Both the position numbers and the translations under genes were made by a program. Positions 43,000 to 53,575 of a stretch of DNA of 64,000 nucleotides are shown here, one piece after another; position 1 is the stretch's first letter; each line of letters begins with the position of its first letter. The DNA comes from Tubulanus polymorphus (Eukaryota; Nemertea; Palaeonemertea; Tubulaniformes; Tubulanidae): positions 12,152,278 to 12,216,277 of the forward strand of contig NC_134030.1 of NCBI RefSeq assembly GCF_964204645.1, in the 5' to 3' direction. The notes beneath the pieces were generated by a model, which saw nothing but the letters and a program-made list of their open reading frames with translations, was not told the origin of the DNA and did no database searches.

Positions 43000-44465
43000 A
43001 AAATTTGTCAGCTTAGGACCCGGAATAAGCGACGAATCATCAGGAATCGGAAGGTTTAGGATCTTAAAATTCAAATACTGAAGACCGCATGATTTTATTT
43101 CGTGTCGGGGCTGAGCGATCGCTGCCGGAAAAGTCGATGTCTAAGTTTTGCGTTGAAGCGAGCGATACAAAATGGCGGCCGGCACTTGTTATTGAATGAC
43201 GACGCGCCGCGTTGCTCGTGATGAGATCAATATTCAACAATTATTCATCGGTCTAGCGGTGGATTATTGTATTTATTTTCCGATTCATAATTATTCATCA
43301 CTATATTTCTGAATATTAGGACAGATTTAGCGAAATGATTTTTTGCGCGCAGATCGCCACTACGCTCCCGTCGGTAAAGCGGCTGTTGAAAGAGGGAGGC
43401 GTCTAATGGGATGAATTGAGGCTTGTGACGGGCAAAAATAGAGGCGCGTGATGGGACAGTGAGGCTCCCGAGGGGATTTCCCAAAAGCGGCAAAATTGAA
43501 ATATATATAAAATATTGTTGAAATTTAGCTCAAAACAAAACAAATGGATTATTATTTAGTTATTATTAGTAGTATTATTACTATTGCTTGGTTTATGTTT
43601 CTAAACTGATTGATTTTATTATGATATCATGAATATATTTCAAATTTCAGCGTTTTGAGCTAGGCCAAGCCTAATTTTCTGCTTTTCTTAACTAAAATTC
43701 ATTTAGCAAATATATATAAAATTGGTATATTTAAATCATTTTGCAATAGGAGCCTATGGCTATAGACCTAACTGACAGGCCTTGATAATCATGTTTATTC
43801 ATTTCAAAAATAATGTAGTGAAAAAAAATAATTTCATCTGAAATCATATCAATATTTCTCAATATTTCACATTTTTTCTTGCCGTTACCATGGAAACCTA
43901 ATAATAATAATCAATATAATAATAGATATTCCTAGATAAACTTAGGGCAAACATAAACTATTGATAACTAGTTATTCTATCCCCTTTCTACATCATAACT
44001 TTTGATCTAACATCGATATTTTCATTATTTTACCATTTTTCGGCTGGTTTCCATGGAAACCATAGGCATTTGGAATCAGATAAAAATTTTGGGTCTTTCA
44101 ACTGTCACCTGAAAGTGCTATGAGTGTATTGCTCTTTAAATTTCTAGTCTATCTCTTAGTTTAAGAGATATTGAAGTTTGTTTACATGAAATATTGCCTT
44201 CTTAGATCACAGTTTTTGTGTATTGAAACATGAAGACACTTTTCGCTCAAATTTTCAAACTTCAATTTCCGATATCTCAAAAACTACTGAAGATAATTCA
44301 AAAATTTAAAAAGCATATCGTTATTTGAGCCCTCCCCATTCCAACAAGCTTTCTTTCAATATTTGAATTTTTTATGGATATAGCTAACAAGGAAATATTT
44401 CGCAAATCGACATATGACGTCATGCGCAACAGCGCCAGTAATGAAATCACGCTTCGTGAGGCCAG
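43000..44465. other. no gene recognised
   Basis: AT-rich sequence, a CpG-rich patch near 43100-43230 and short repeated phrases (TCCATGGAAACC and GTTACCATGGAAACC near 43890-44060). The plus-strand ATGGCGGCC at about 43172 opens only a seven-codon frame. No transposon ends were recognised except those listed around it. Confidence 0.4.
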
Positions 44466-44469
44466 GGGG

Positions 44470-44959
44470 CTAGTGGAAGCGAGTTAGGGAGTGATACTGG
44501 ACCCCTGGCAAGCGAGGATGACCTACCAGTATCCCTGTATAAAAAAGAAAAGGGAGCTAACTAAATCGACTATCCGTACATTACCTTCCCAATTCAATCG
44601 ACTGTCATTTCCCGAATTTTCAACCGATTTACACAAAATAAACTCTTATAAAAACTAGAAGACTTACTTTTTTCAATGACCCTATGACTATTGCTCTACG
44701 ATGAATATTTCACATCGAAATCGCCATTTTCCTCCAAAAAATCGGCCAAAATAACCCAGCACGGCAAATGATTTGACGCGATTTACAGGCTAGTGCGCGC
44801 ATTAAACTGAGGAGATCTTGTCCGTTTCAGGCATTAAACACCACATACATCAAACGATGCACAACATTCTTATCTTTCAACTCGATGGTGATTCCACGAT
44901 ATTTCTAAACATTTGGAGGCGTTACGAGCATCATTATCAAATTGTGACAAGCCCCTGTG
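44470..44959. repeat. diverged relative of the 37531 foldback TIR
   Basis: Shares the order of blocks with 37550-38000: TATCC-TGTATAAAAAAGAAAA, GGGAGCTAAC, a CAATCGACT block, TTTGACGCG and a CATACATC-type word, but at low identity. It ends ATTATCAAATTGTGACAAGC then CCCTGTG, which is one end of the large element at 37395. Confidence 0.55.
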
Positions 44960-45214
44960 TATTTTTCGACCACTAAGAGTTATATCATTTCAACGAAGTG
45001 GATATAGGCACTTGTACATTTTTTGAGAACTACAAAGAGATAAACTAAAGTTATCCTGCCTGATAGAGCTTTGAAAGCTGAGTACTGTGGTTTTTAAATT
45101 TTGTTTCTATCTTCATTAGAACAGAAGTTATTACATTTCGAATGTTAATAATTAGCCCGCTAGTTCATTAAGGGAAATGAATAAAACAAAGGACCAAAAT
45201 CTGTGATAAGATCC

Positions 45215-45700
45215 TGATGAGTAAAACACTATAATAGCCATATCTTTGTGATTCTTAGTCTGATTAACTTCAAATTTGGACACAATGATGCCTGGTATGT
45301 TTTAAATAGTGTGCCAAAGAAAAATTACCCTAGCACCTAGTGGGCCATCATAATTGCCAAAATTTGACCTTGAATCTTGAAGGTCAGCTCAGATAGTCAA
45401 CACATACGGATGCTATAATAGCTAGTTCTCAATAAATACTGGGGCTATTAACTTCAGATTTGAGCACAATGCTAAATAGAAGTAATTAAAGTATCAGCAA
45501 CATAAATATCATTCCATCCCCCGTGTGGACCATTTAAAATACCCAAAATATGAACTCATTAATGAAGGTCGATGAGGCAAATTCAGCTTTTATGAATACC
45601 AGAAGCACAAATTTTCATCAGGCGTTATATCAAATAACCCCAAATTTGATCAAAACATTGCAGGAAAGAACAAACTAAATACAGGTAATACAACAATGTA
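45215..45700. repeat. diverged tandem repeat (~180-bp period)
   Basis: Blocks resembling CTATAATAGC, ATTAACTTCA-ATTTG-ACACAATG and TGACCTTGAA recur near 45230, 45415 and 45600. They are strongly diverged. No gene. Confidence 0.45.
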
Positions 45701-45777
45701 CCTTTTTTAAGTTACAACAACATTTAACACAGGTGAAGAGTTTCTATATACATGTCGGATAACTTGACGTCATAGTC

Positions 45778-45919
45778 TGTTTCATGTCGTCTGTGATGGG
45801 GAACAGACCCATAAAACCATAACCATAACGACTTCTAAGATGCAACGGGACTTTATTAATCAGCCATCTTAGAGTACACACTATAGTCCGGATACGGACT
45901 CAGGATAAATCACGGAACA
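45778..45919 (-). repeat. 3' LTR of the gypsy element
   Basis: 142 bp matching 50210-50351 at all but six positions. In element orientation it starts TGTTCCGTGATT and ends GAAACA. It contains no long U3; such short LTRs are known in some gypsy clades. Confidence 0.93.
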
Positions 45920-45930
45920 TCTCCCTCTTT
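45920..45930 (-). other. polypurine tract
   Basis: On the minus strand AAAGAGGGAGA abuts the 3' LTR start, the expected plus-strand primer for retroelement DNA synthesis. Confidence 0.8.
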
Positions 45931-46052
45931 ATATAAATTTTTTTTTCTTTTTTTTTATATTTGTTTTTGAGAACTTATACTAATTCACGACTAAAAACCA
46001 CCACCATTATAGTCTGATTGTCTAATTAAAGTTCCTTTAATTTATGCTGTGC

Positions 46053-46652
46053 TTATAATGACAATTTATTTGGAGGCTTGACCACCCGACCAGCACGCGT
46101 GACATACGAAGACGGCTGTGGATCGGTGACCACAGGTAATGACGCAGACGGATGAGGAGGTATGTCGTCTGCCTTTGACGGGACCAGCGGTTGGTCGACA
46201 ATGATCTTATCATTCGCAACAGAAATTCCGGGAGATCCCATCGGAGGATCGGTACCACTTCTACTAGGAGCTTCGCGGACTCCATGTGGTTTCAATCGCA
46301 ACTGTTGCCTATTTCGTCGCAAACGCATACCATTGGGTGTTTGAATCTTGAATGTCCTCTCTTCCAACCGTTTCACAACAGTAGCAGGTTGCCACGCTCT
46401 GTCGCCATGTTGTGTTGGTTGCACGCGCACTACGTCTCCACGTTGAAGGGGTTTTAACTCTTTCCGATTAGCATTCAATCTGGCAGCAGTTTCTATTTTC
46501 ATATGTTGTTTCTTTCGGATCTCCCCCTCAATAGAGGATGCAGAATTCGGTTTGAGCAATTCGGCTGTGGTGGGTATTTGAGTCTTAGTGCGACGTCCGA
46601 AGAGTATCTGCGGCGGGCTACTCTTCAATCCTTCGGACGGAGTATTTCGCAC
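46053..46652 (-). pseudogene. gypsy integrase C-terminal region
   Basis: A frame of 199 codons, continuous with the integrase core after a frameshift near 46640. It reads MRNTPSEGLKSSPPQILFGR (end of the core), then LKPLQRGDVVRVQP and PATVVKRLEERTFKIQTPNG, the SH3-like DNA-binding tail of gypsy integrases. A Pro/Ser-rich tail follows, ending with VVKPPNKLSL and a stop 134 bp before the 3' LTR. Confidence 0.85.
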
Positions 46653-47572
46653 ATTAAGAAGATTATGTAGGGGTCTTCATTACACAGAAACGACTTACGC
46701 ATTAACCGTTTAGCTTGTTTTACGACAGCTTCCGAAACTCCATTAGCTTTGGAATTTCCGGGACTTGAGAACTCATCTGAGAATCCCCAACTTTTCCCAA
46801 AGGTTTTAATCTCTGAGGAAGTATATTGAGGACCACCATCACTCACAAATGTGTCTGGTATTCCGTGCCAAGCAAAGTGATGCTTGATCTTGGCGATAAC
46901 AGTCTTGGCATCAGTCGACGGGAGATAATCAAGTTCAAAGAAACCGCTCAGGTAATCTGACGTCACTAGATAATGTCTATCTTCATAAATGAAAAGGTCC
47001 GAACCGACCTTTTGCCACAGCCTGCATGGAACATCATACATATACAACCGTTCTTCTGGTTGACGGTCAGCGTAGTTAGAACACGTGCTACACGATTCGA
47101 TGAACTTTCGGACTTCTGCAGACATCCTTGGCCAGTATATCAACTCCCTAGTGCGACGAAGACAGGAGTTGATGCCAAGATGTCCAGCGTGTAATAGATC
47201 TTTCATCTCTGCGCGCATGCTTTTTGGGATAACGACCCTTTCACCACGCAACACTATTCCATCTTGGACAGTGTATTCATCCCGAGAGTGATAGTATGGG
47301 ACTAGATCCGCCGATAGATTGACCTTCGAATCAGGCCAACCCTTGATAATGGTCTGTTTTAACGAGGTAAGGGTCTCATCCAGCGCAGTAGCATCCCTTA
47401 ACTGATGCAAGCGATCTGGCTTGATTGGTGAGAAGTTAATCAAGTTCACAGATACGAGTTCATGATCCGTTTTCTCAGAGAGCGGTGCGCGAGACAATGC
47501 ATCGGCTATCGGAATATGAGTTCCAGGCTTATATGATAGCGAGAATCGATACTTCTGAGTACGGAGCAGCAA
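46625..47572 (-). pseudogene. gypsy RNase H end plus integrase core
   Basis: The integrase inserts the cDNA into the genome. The frame starts with the last part of RNase H (SLSYKPGTHIPIADALSRAP). The zinc-binding domain follows (HAGHLGINSCLRRTRELIYW, then CSTCSNY), and then the catalytic core with VGSDLF (Asp), FVSDGGPQY (Asp) and NGVSEAVVKQA (Glu). All three catalytic acids are present. It is joined to the RT frame by a shift near 47550 and to the C-terminal region by a shift near 46640. Confidence 0.93.
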
Positions 47573-48723
47573 GGCCTGTAGTCGTTTTGAAGTGGTTTGT
47601 CTACCATCGCAACGAGTGGTTTGTGATCGGTCACAATATCGATATCACGTCCGTACGTATAGTGATGGAATTTTTCTAAACCGTAGACGACCGCGAGCAT
47701 CTCTTTTTCGATTTGTGCCCATCGAGTTTCGGTGTCAGATTGGGCACGACTCGCGTACGCAACAGGACGATCACCCTGTATTAACACTGATCCAATCCCG
47801 TATTCGGATGCGTCATTTTCGAGTATCAGTTCCTTACTAGGATCATACATGGCTAACACAGGCGCTTCGGATATCAATCCTTTCACCTTTTCAAAAGATT
47901 GGATTTGAGACCATACGAACGGCACGTCCTTCTTTAGTAGGTTTCGCAACGGAAAGGTCACGGAGTTCAGATTCGGTATAAAACGAGACAGGTAGTTAGC
48001 GATACCAAGATAACGGCGGAGTTCTTTAACATTGTTTGGAGTGTTGATTTCTTCCACGGCGCGAGTTTTTTCTGGATCCAGTTCCAACCCAGAGTCAGAG
48101 ATACAGTGTCCCATGAACGTGATTCTTGGTAGCCTAAGTTCGAGTTTGTCTACGTTCAACTGGATACCTTTATCACGACAACGTTTCAGTAATGCCTCAA
48201 GGTTTCGATCATGCGTTTCGGTATCCTTTCCCTGTACCACGATGTCATCAGCTATGCATTCGACCCCTCCTTGGCCATCGATTGCTTCGAGAATCTTCTT
48301 CTGGAAGATCTCTGATGACACTGATAATCCAAAAGCTAAACGACGCCATTTATATCTCCCGAATGGCGTCTGAAAAGTGGTAAGTAGACTCGAAGGTTCA
48401 TCCAACTCTACATGCCAGTAGGCAGAGCTGACATCTAATTTAGAGAACACCTTCGACCCAGCCATATTGTGAAGTGTGTCTTCCAACACCGGCAGTTGGT
48501 AATGTTCACGTTTTAGTGCGCGATTTAGGTTTCGAGGGTCTAGACATATACGTAGACATCCGTTCTTCTTCTCCGCGACGACCATCTGATTCACCCACGG
48601 GGTGGGTTCATTGACCGGTTCAATTACGCCCATTTTAGAGAGGCGTTGCAATTCATCTTTCACACGAGGACGAAGGGCTACAGGTATTCGACGGAGAAAC
48701 GACCGGTTCCACCGCTTCATCAA
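47506..48723 (-). pseudogene. gypsy reverse transcriptase-RNase H
   Basis: 405 codons without a stop. Fingers and palm: PWVNQMVVAEKKNGCLRICL, KLDVSSAYWHVELDE (first Asp), TPFGRYKWRRLAFGL and CIADDIVV (Asp pair, with Ile-Ala where Tyr/Phe-Ala is common). The connection follows, with LGIANYLSRFIPNL. RNase H carries LENDASEYGIGSVL, IEKEMLAVVYGLEKF and VTDHKPLVAM. Its true N-terminus lies in the protease frame, with the shift near 48700. Function: copies element RNA to DNA and removes the RNA. Confidence 0.95.
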
Positions 48724-49075
48724 CCTTCAGATGGACGGGCCCTTGCAGTTTGCCAAGTTTCTCCTCAAACACATCTGAATATTTATCGGTTACCCCGACA
48801 CGGGCGACTCGTTCCATAAGGCTGTTGTTAACCGTTACAAGTTTCATCCCTTCCGCGGCCTTCAGACCCAGTAAGGGTGATAGGTCTTCTTTTATTACGA
48901 CAAATTCGATGGAGTAGCATTTCCGGTTCTTAGGGTTCTTAACAACAACACGGGATACACCGAGCGGTGTGACGACTTCCTCATTATACATCTTCAATTT
49001 GCGTATTTGAGGCTCCAGCTCACTATGTATAGCATAACGTAATTGTAGAATATTTACAGCAGCCCCGGTGTCCAC
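48653..49075 (-). pseudogene. gypsy protease and linker
   Basis: An aspartic protease that would process the polyprotein. VDTGAAVNIL carries the active-site D-T-G-A; the Val before the Asp is directly preceded by a TAA (49076-49078). LSPLLGLKAAEGM fits the conserved hydrophobic-Leu-Gly motif. The linker to RT (VTDKYSDVFEEKLGKLQGP) then runs out of frame near 48700. Homologous to the linker seen in the 11.7-kb gypsy relic but clearly a different lineage. Confidence 0.88.
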
Positions 49076-49084
49076 TTAGAAAAT

Positions 49085-49650
49085 GACCGGCTGTGTCCCT
49101 ACCATCATACAACATCGCACTTCACTCGAGGATTTACAACTCGAGGAAACACTGTTGATCCACTCATCGTGTTCAGAGTCGTCCGAACAAGAATTAGTAT
49201 CAACTACGTTCACTTGTTTCGGCTTCGGACATTTTGCTGCAAAGTGATTTTCTCCTTTACAGTTATTGCAAGATTTTCCCCATGCGGGACAGTCTTCTTC
49301 ATTGCGTGTCGTCGATCACAAAACTTACACGTCCGGATCGAACCAGCGTTCGATTGTCTCTCACCTGACAGTGTGGTAGGGCGCTGTGGTGATCGACCGC
49401 TGTTATGTTGAAATACTTTCGGTTTTGGTCTCGAGTAGGACGATACACGATTTATCGGCTCATTTCGGAATCCTTTCCCATGTGCCTCAGCAGTTTCAGC
49501 ACACTTGACTATATCTATAGCTTTCGACAAAGTAAGATGCCGTTCTTTCAGGAGCGCTTTCTGAGTATCAGCGTCTCGTAAAACAAGAACGACGCGATCA
49601 CGGAGTATAGAATCAACGCTGTCAACATGATAGTTACACGTTTTTATCAT
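49085..49650 (-). pseudogene. gypsy gag, nucleocapsid part
   Basis: A frame at 49650-49210 covers the C-terminal capsid region and a basic linker to TCKFCDRRHAMKK. A one-base shift near 49300 then moves the zinc knuckle CNNCKGENHFAAKC (C-x2-C-x4-H-x4-C) into the frame that continues to the stop before the protease. It binds element RNA. A stop and a shift also separate it from the N-terminal gag part at 49701. Confidence 0.85.
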
Positions 49651-49700
49651 CGAATTGCAGACAGGAACACCTCAAACGATTCATCGGGAAGTTGGTCCCT

Positions 49701-50063
49701 CTAATTAAATAGGAATCTTTCGTACGTTTCATTAGTTTCACCCACTGCAAAGTTACGAAATTTCTCTAGAATCTCGGATTCTGTTCGCTGGGCTTCCTGA
49801 GTGACAAAGGTAAACACATTATATACCTTTGGTAACTCATCTCCAAGGGTGTGTAGCAATAGTGCTACTTTATATTCACTATTCTGATCATCAAGTCTGG
49901 TGATTATGGAATAATTTCGCCATTTCTTGTGGAAAACCTTCCAGTTTTGCGCTGCATTGCAAGTCAGATCTGGAGGCTGAGGTGGTTTAATGCCTGGTAT
50001 GGGACGAGGAATCGGATCACTCTCATTACGATGAGGAATCGTATTACTACCATTCTCAGCCAT
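49701..50063 (-). pseudogene. gypsy gag, N-terminal part
   Basis: The ATG at 50063 starts a frame of 120 codons (MAENGSNTIPHRNESD, Pro-rich, then WKVFHKKWRNYSIITRLDDQ and LLLHTLGDELPKVYNVF), typical of the matrix/capsid region of invertebrate gypsy gag. It stops at 49701, and the capsid continues in another frame from 49650. The start is chosen as the first ATG after the primer site, 146 bp from the LTR. Confidence 0.8.
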
Positions 50064-50191
50064 CTTCAGAGAGAGTCAGTTCACAAGTCACACAAACAAC
50101 AGGTGATGACGTGGCTCAGTAGAGGTAGTATAGTATACACAACAATACGATGTAGGTAGCTGAAAGTTTTTCATTCACTGGCTATTATCGG

Positions 50192-50209
50192 CTCCCACCG
50201 CTGCCACCA
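50192..50209 (-). other. primer binding site
   Basis: Directly after the 5' LTR on the minus strand: TGGTGGCAGCGGTGGGAG. It starts with TGG, complementary to a tRNA CCA end, as expected. The tRNA species cannot be named from sequence alone. Confidence 0.8.
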
Positions 50210-50351
50210 TGTTTCGTGTCGTCTGTGATGGGGAACAGACCCATAAAACCAGAACTATAACGACTTCTTAGATGCAACAGGACTTTATTAATCAGCGATC
50301 TTAGAGTACACACTATAGTCCGGATACGGACTCAGGATAAATCACGGAACA
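50210..50351 (-). repeat. 5' LTR of the gypsy element
   Basis: 142-bp partner of 45778-45919. Six differences give about 4% divergence, so the insertion is not recent. TAGTC lies immediately outside it (50352-50356). Confidence 0.93.
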
Positions 50352-50375
50352 TAGTCAACGGCATCATCTAGTGTC

Positions 50376-50864
50376 TCAGTGTCTCTGAGATAATAGGCTA
50401 TAGTAAATATGGACAAATCCTGTTTGAATCGCACTTTGTTTTTCTGTTTCCATTTGGAAATGGTTTTCACCTCCCTTATAACAGAGTTCAACAACAGCTT
50501 CTGAATCCTCATCATCCCATATATGTAATATATTAGAATTGAGGAGAGATGAGGGATTTTCGATGACTGATGATAGTGAATTTAGTCTTTCAGATTCAAC
50601 CTCTGAAAATAATCCTTCTTTCAATTCAGTTACATTTTCAGCTTATAGTGCACTCTCAATTTTCCTTTTAATAGAATTTAGCATAGATCTGTCTGCTTTC
50701 AATCTTTTTGTATGCATACGACTATACTTAATATCAAAATTGTTTTTATCATGAAGATTCCTTGCATGCCAAATGTCTCTCGCTCAAAACTGGCATGAAT
50801 TGGTCAAATACTGTTTCCAAATCTTCTTTATTTCTTTTCCTATTCATTATTATACTGTTTATAC
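50376..50864 (-). pseudogene. exon 2 of a two-exon gene of unknown function
   Basis: After acceptor TTTTTACAG (boundary at 50864) the frame continues exon 1 in phase: GINSIIMNRKRNKEDLETVF and DQFMPVLSERHL. A one-base shift at about 50770 leads to ARNLHDKNNFDIKYSRMHTK and RLKADRSMLNSIKRKIESAL, followed by a TAA at 50643-50645. A long acidic tail then runs to the stop at 50376. The Lys-rich helices suggest a small nuclear or structural protein; no family can be named. Two lesions imply a pseudogene or sequence errors. The gypsy element ends 25 bp beyond the stop. Confidence 0.5.
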
Positions 50865-51350
50865 CTGTAAAAAGAAATAAAATTGTTTAAAAATCCAAGA
50901 AAGTAGTAGTAAATTTGATCCACGTGTCTTTGTTATTGTTTTTGAACAGTCATTGTCCAATCAGCATCCGCCATTTTGATCACGTGATTGCATTTCGCAA
51001 AAGGTAAACAAACTTAAATGACCTCAAAAGCCAGTTTAACCGAGATGAATGATCTCAAAACATATGAAATACAAACGAAAACACTATGCTTAAGAATTGT
51101 TTGAGGTATAAGTGGTCTAAGATATCTACAGTTCGATCCGATTTTGCGTTAAAAAAATCGGTTTAGTGACGAAATCTGGCTAGCTTGGTTGGCTCATTGA
51201 GACTTTCGGAAAACTTTTTGAATCGTTCGCCTCAGTATTTCCATATCTTAATTCGATTTTTGTTCACTTAAGAAGCATAGAATATGAGGAAATATCGTTT
51301 CGTAGAGGGGAGATATGAAGAAAAATAAAAATATAGCGTTTGAAACTCAC

Positions 51351-51405
51351 CTGAGATATCTGATAAAAAATCACGAAAAAATTCAAATTCCGGGGCGGCC
51401 GCCAT
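51351..51405 (-). CDS. exon 1 of the two-exon gene
   Basis: The ATG at 51405 lies in an excellent context (AAGATGGCGG). The 55-nt exon encodes MAAAPEFEFFRDFLSDIS and one extra base, then the consensus donor CAG|GTGAGT. The split Gly codon is completed exactly by the 50864 acceptor, and the 486-bp intron has proper GT/AG ends. Start, donor and phase agree, so this is a genuine gene start, even if the copy is damaged downstream. Confidence 0.6.
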
Positions 51406-51427
51406 CTTAATTTATGTGCAGTAGTAA

Positions 51428-51440
51428 TGACGTCACCAAT
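51428..51440 (-). promoter_or_regulatory. CRE and CCAAT elements upstream of the two-exon gene
   Basis: A perfect CRE (TGACGTCA, 51428-51435) abuts CCAAT (51436-51440; ATTGG on the minus strand), 23-35 bp ahead of the ATG at 51405. A compact arrangement typical of CREB/NF-Y-type housekeeping promoters, but binding is inferred only. Confidence 0.45.
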
Positions 51441-51683
51441 GGGGATCCTGGCTATTCTGCGATACTCCCTCCGAACTCTAAAGCAGGAATCACCCGGAGA
51501 AAAAAATTGCGTGCAGTTATTGACTGTTGCACGATTGCCTAACTACGCGGATCGATCGATGTGAATGTACAAGTGCCTAGTGGATATTTAACCAACAAAC
51601 AGCATACACACTTTACATGTAGGCTATACGGTTCTTCCGTTTACTGTCAGCATCAACTTGTTGATGAATAATACAGTTTTCGG

Positions 51684-51765
51684 CACAGGGGTTTGGCGAT
51701 GGGTTTGGATTTTATTTCCGGGTTGTTGATAATCTCGCAAGAATGGCGCTAAATATAGGTACGTG
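51684..51765 (+). repeat. solo copy of the CACAGGGG TIR
   Basis: CACAGGGGTTTGGCGATGGG, then TTATTTCCGGGTTGTTGATA and GCGCTAAATAT, matches the termini of the 32767-36906 element nearly base for base. No partner end was found, so it is either a truncated element or the left end of one whose right end is lost. Confidence 0.85.
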
Positions 51766-51960
51766 GCAGTGAAATTTCAAATTGCCCCAATTGCAAAACT
51801 GGGCCCAAAACTGTTAGAACAGTTAGCTCCAAAAATGCTTTTCAGGGGTACTTGAACCATCCTTCTCTCTTTAATAATAAAAAAGTTATGATAATTTTTC
51901 ATTCTGAAAAATCAGGATTTTCTGTAAAGGCGAACAATAGGTTAAGCGTGATCAGTAACG

Positions 51961-52460
51961 GATAAGATTTATAGAAAAAATATCATAACTTTCTTCATTT
52001 TAAAGATAACCTAATGAAATTTGCAGGAAAAGTGCTCCATATGATGTCTCACACATAGCAATGAAAATGAACCTGAGACACTCCGTTATTAATTAATTGA
52101 TGATAAATTGATATTAATTTTTTCAATACGGACGACTTGGCGCTTATCAAATGTACAAAAATAGATATAACTCTGTTATTTTACAAGATAAATGCATGAA
52201 ATTTGCAGCAGAAGTACTTTAAATGATAACTTAAACACAGTCAGCAAATAAAATGGACCTGAGACACTCAGTAATTATTCAATTGACGATTAATAATAAC
52301 TAATTAGTTCATTACTGACGACTTGTGATGCTTTCAAAGGTACAAAAATAGATATAACTCTGTTAATTTACAAGATAAATGCATGAAATTTGCAGAACAA
52401 GGGCTTCGTATGATAACTAACAGAAAACAGTAAAAGATATTTACCTATCTATTCCGTAAG
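51961..52460. repeat. tandem repeat, ~186-bp period
   Basis: Clear units share GATATAACTCTGTTA (52164 and 52351), AAGATAAATGCATGAAATTT (near 52190 and 52375) and CCTGAGACACTC (52072 and 52258). A more diverged first unit precedes them (from about 51961). Two to three copies. It lies just after the solo TIR and may be the interior of the same element. Confidence 0.75.
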
Positions 52461-52659
52461 TTGATCAATTACATCTTAATTAATTAATTAGCAGAACAAC
52501 TGACTAAACAAGTCCGTCAGGCATCGATATCTACAAACATAGCAGTAGAAAAGACAGTCAAATAAACACCCAATAAAAGCAACTGAATCACCATAATACA
52601 ATACATTATATCACTATACAGAGAATGTCAGAAGATTTACAGTAGCACTAAATCACTAT

Positions 52660-52995
52660 ACAGATAATCGACCGCTAATTCCCATGTTTTCATATCATAA
52701 TCAACACCATCATCGTACGACTCCTCTTCACTCCAATAACACACTACATAGGTTTCTCGGATCTCATCGTTTTTCCTCTTTTACTTTCTCAGTTCCTCGA
52801 CTCTACCATAGTAGTAAACTTTATTGTTTGTTGAGTCGTCATGCCAGTAATGTCCAATATCCAGGAACAGATTCGAGTTCCGTAACTTGGGAAGACTCGA
52901 GGTCCGGAAACACTGATGCCAGATTTTCAATACTTGTCTCGCGTATTTGCTTTTCGATTTTCTTTCTTCAAGTTTTCATGTATACAGTTATATCT
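52660..52995 (-). pseudogene. unassigned minus-strand coding remnant
   Basis: After a good acceptor (TTTTTTCAG at about 52996) one minus frame reads IENLASVFPDLESSQVTELE and stops. A shifted frame then reads KVYYYGRVEELRK, a TAA, and KRKNDEIRETYVVCYWSEEE with an acidic tail. It looks like a decayed coding exon. No family recognised; the coding potential itself is uncertain. Confidence 0.3.
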
Positions 52996-53354
52996 GAAAA
53001 AATTGATTATTGATTAGGGCCCTACTTTATGGACAGCTCTTCTTATCATGATAATGTACTAAGATATGTACTTCACTTGCTTTTTCTACTATTTATTTGC
53101 CATAAATGGCTTTTCCACAATGTAACACTTACCTTCACTCAACCAAATTTTTTTGCCTGGACAAAAAGTTTTTCATTTCAACAATAACATAGCTTTTTAT
53201 TCGAACACATTTTTATTTCGGCTACATGTTTTCGTTCCGAGATAACTGCTGAGCCATTTGAGCGACCTATCATTGATACTGTTTCCTAATAGCCTGTTAA
53301 GTAATGGCTGATGTTGTACCTTATCAAATTCTTTCTCAAAATCCATAAAGAGTA

Positions 53355-53575
53355 ATTATGGCCTAACAGATTTTCCAGAGTCAAATAGGACCATCTGGTC
53401 CAGTAGTCCATGGTTTCAAGTTGGTATAATTGACTGTTTGTCAACCTACCTCTTATAAAACTGTCTTAACCGTTGAACAGGATTATAAGACTGTGCAGAA
53501 AACCCGTTATCGCTGCTTTGCAGCTATATTTCATTCAATGATTTATCCATTTCACTGGCTTTCACCTTTTCAGGA
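53355..53575 (+). repeat. dispersed repeat, copy 2 (pair with 19990)
   Basis: See 19990-20300; shared blocks include CCAGAGTCAAATA, CCATGGTTTCA, AATTGACTGTT and GTTGAACAGGATTATAA. No function is evident. Confidence 0.65.

Larger units (their letters stand above)
37395..44959. mobile_element. large CACAGGGG-type element or composite upstream of PPCS
   Basis: Left end CACTGGGGCTTGTCACAATT...GATAATGA at 37395 and the inverted partner ending CCCCTGTG at 44959 match over about 29 bp. They are flanked by CATTTTTC and TATTTTTC, a 7-of-8 match to an 8-bp target duplication. The interior includes a tRNA-like sequence, nested foldbacks, two MITE-type insertions and a diverged relative of the 37531 TIR (44470-44959). 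The short left TIR could mean deletion, or the two ends may come from separate copies. Confidence 0.5.
45778..50351 (-). mobile_element. Ty3/gypsy LTR retrotransposon (minus strand)
   Basis: A 4,574-bp element with 142-bp LTRs (45778-45919 and 50210-50351) beginning TG and ending CA, flanked by TAGTC on both sides (45773-45777 and 50352-50356). Read on the minus strand the order is 5' LTR, primer site, gag, protease, RT-RNase H, integrase, polypurine tract, 3' LTR, i.e. the Ty3/gypsy order. The LTRs differ at 6 of 142 positions. Coding is interrupted by at least six stops or shifts. No envelope-like frame is present. Confidence 0.95.

Noticed and set aside
43172-43196. ATGGCGGCC start in a CpG-rich patch
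   Set aside because: The frame ends after seven codons and no splice donor is in phase.
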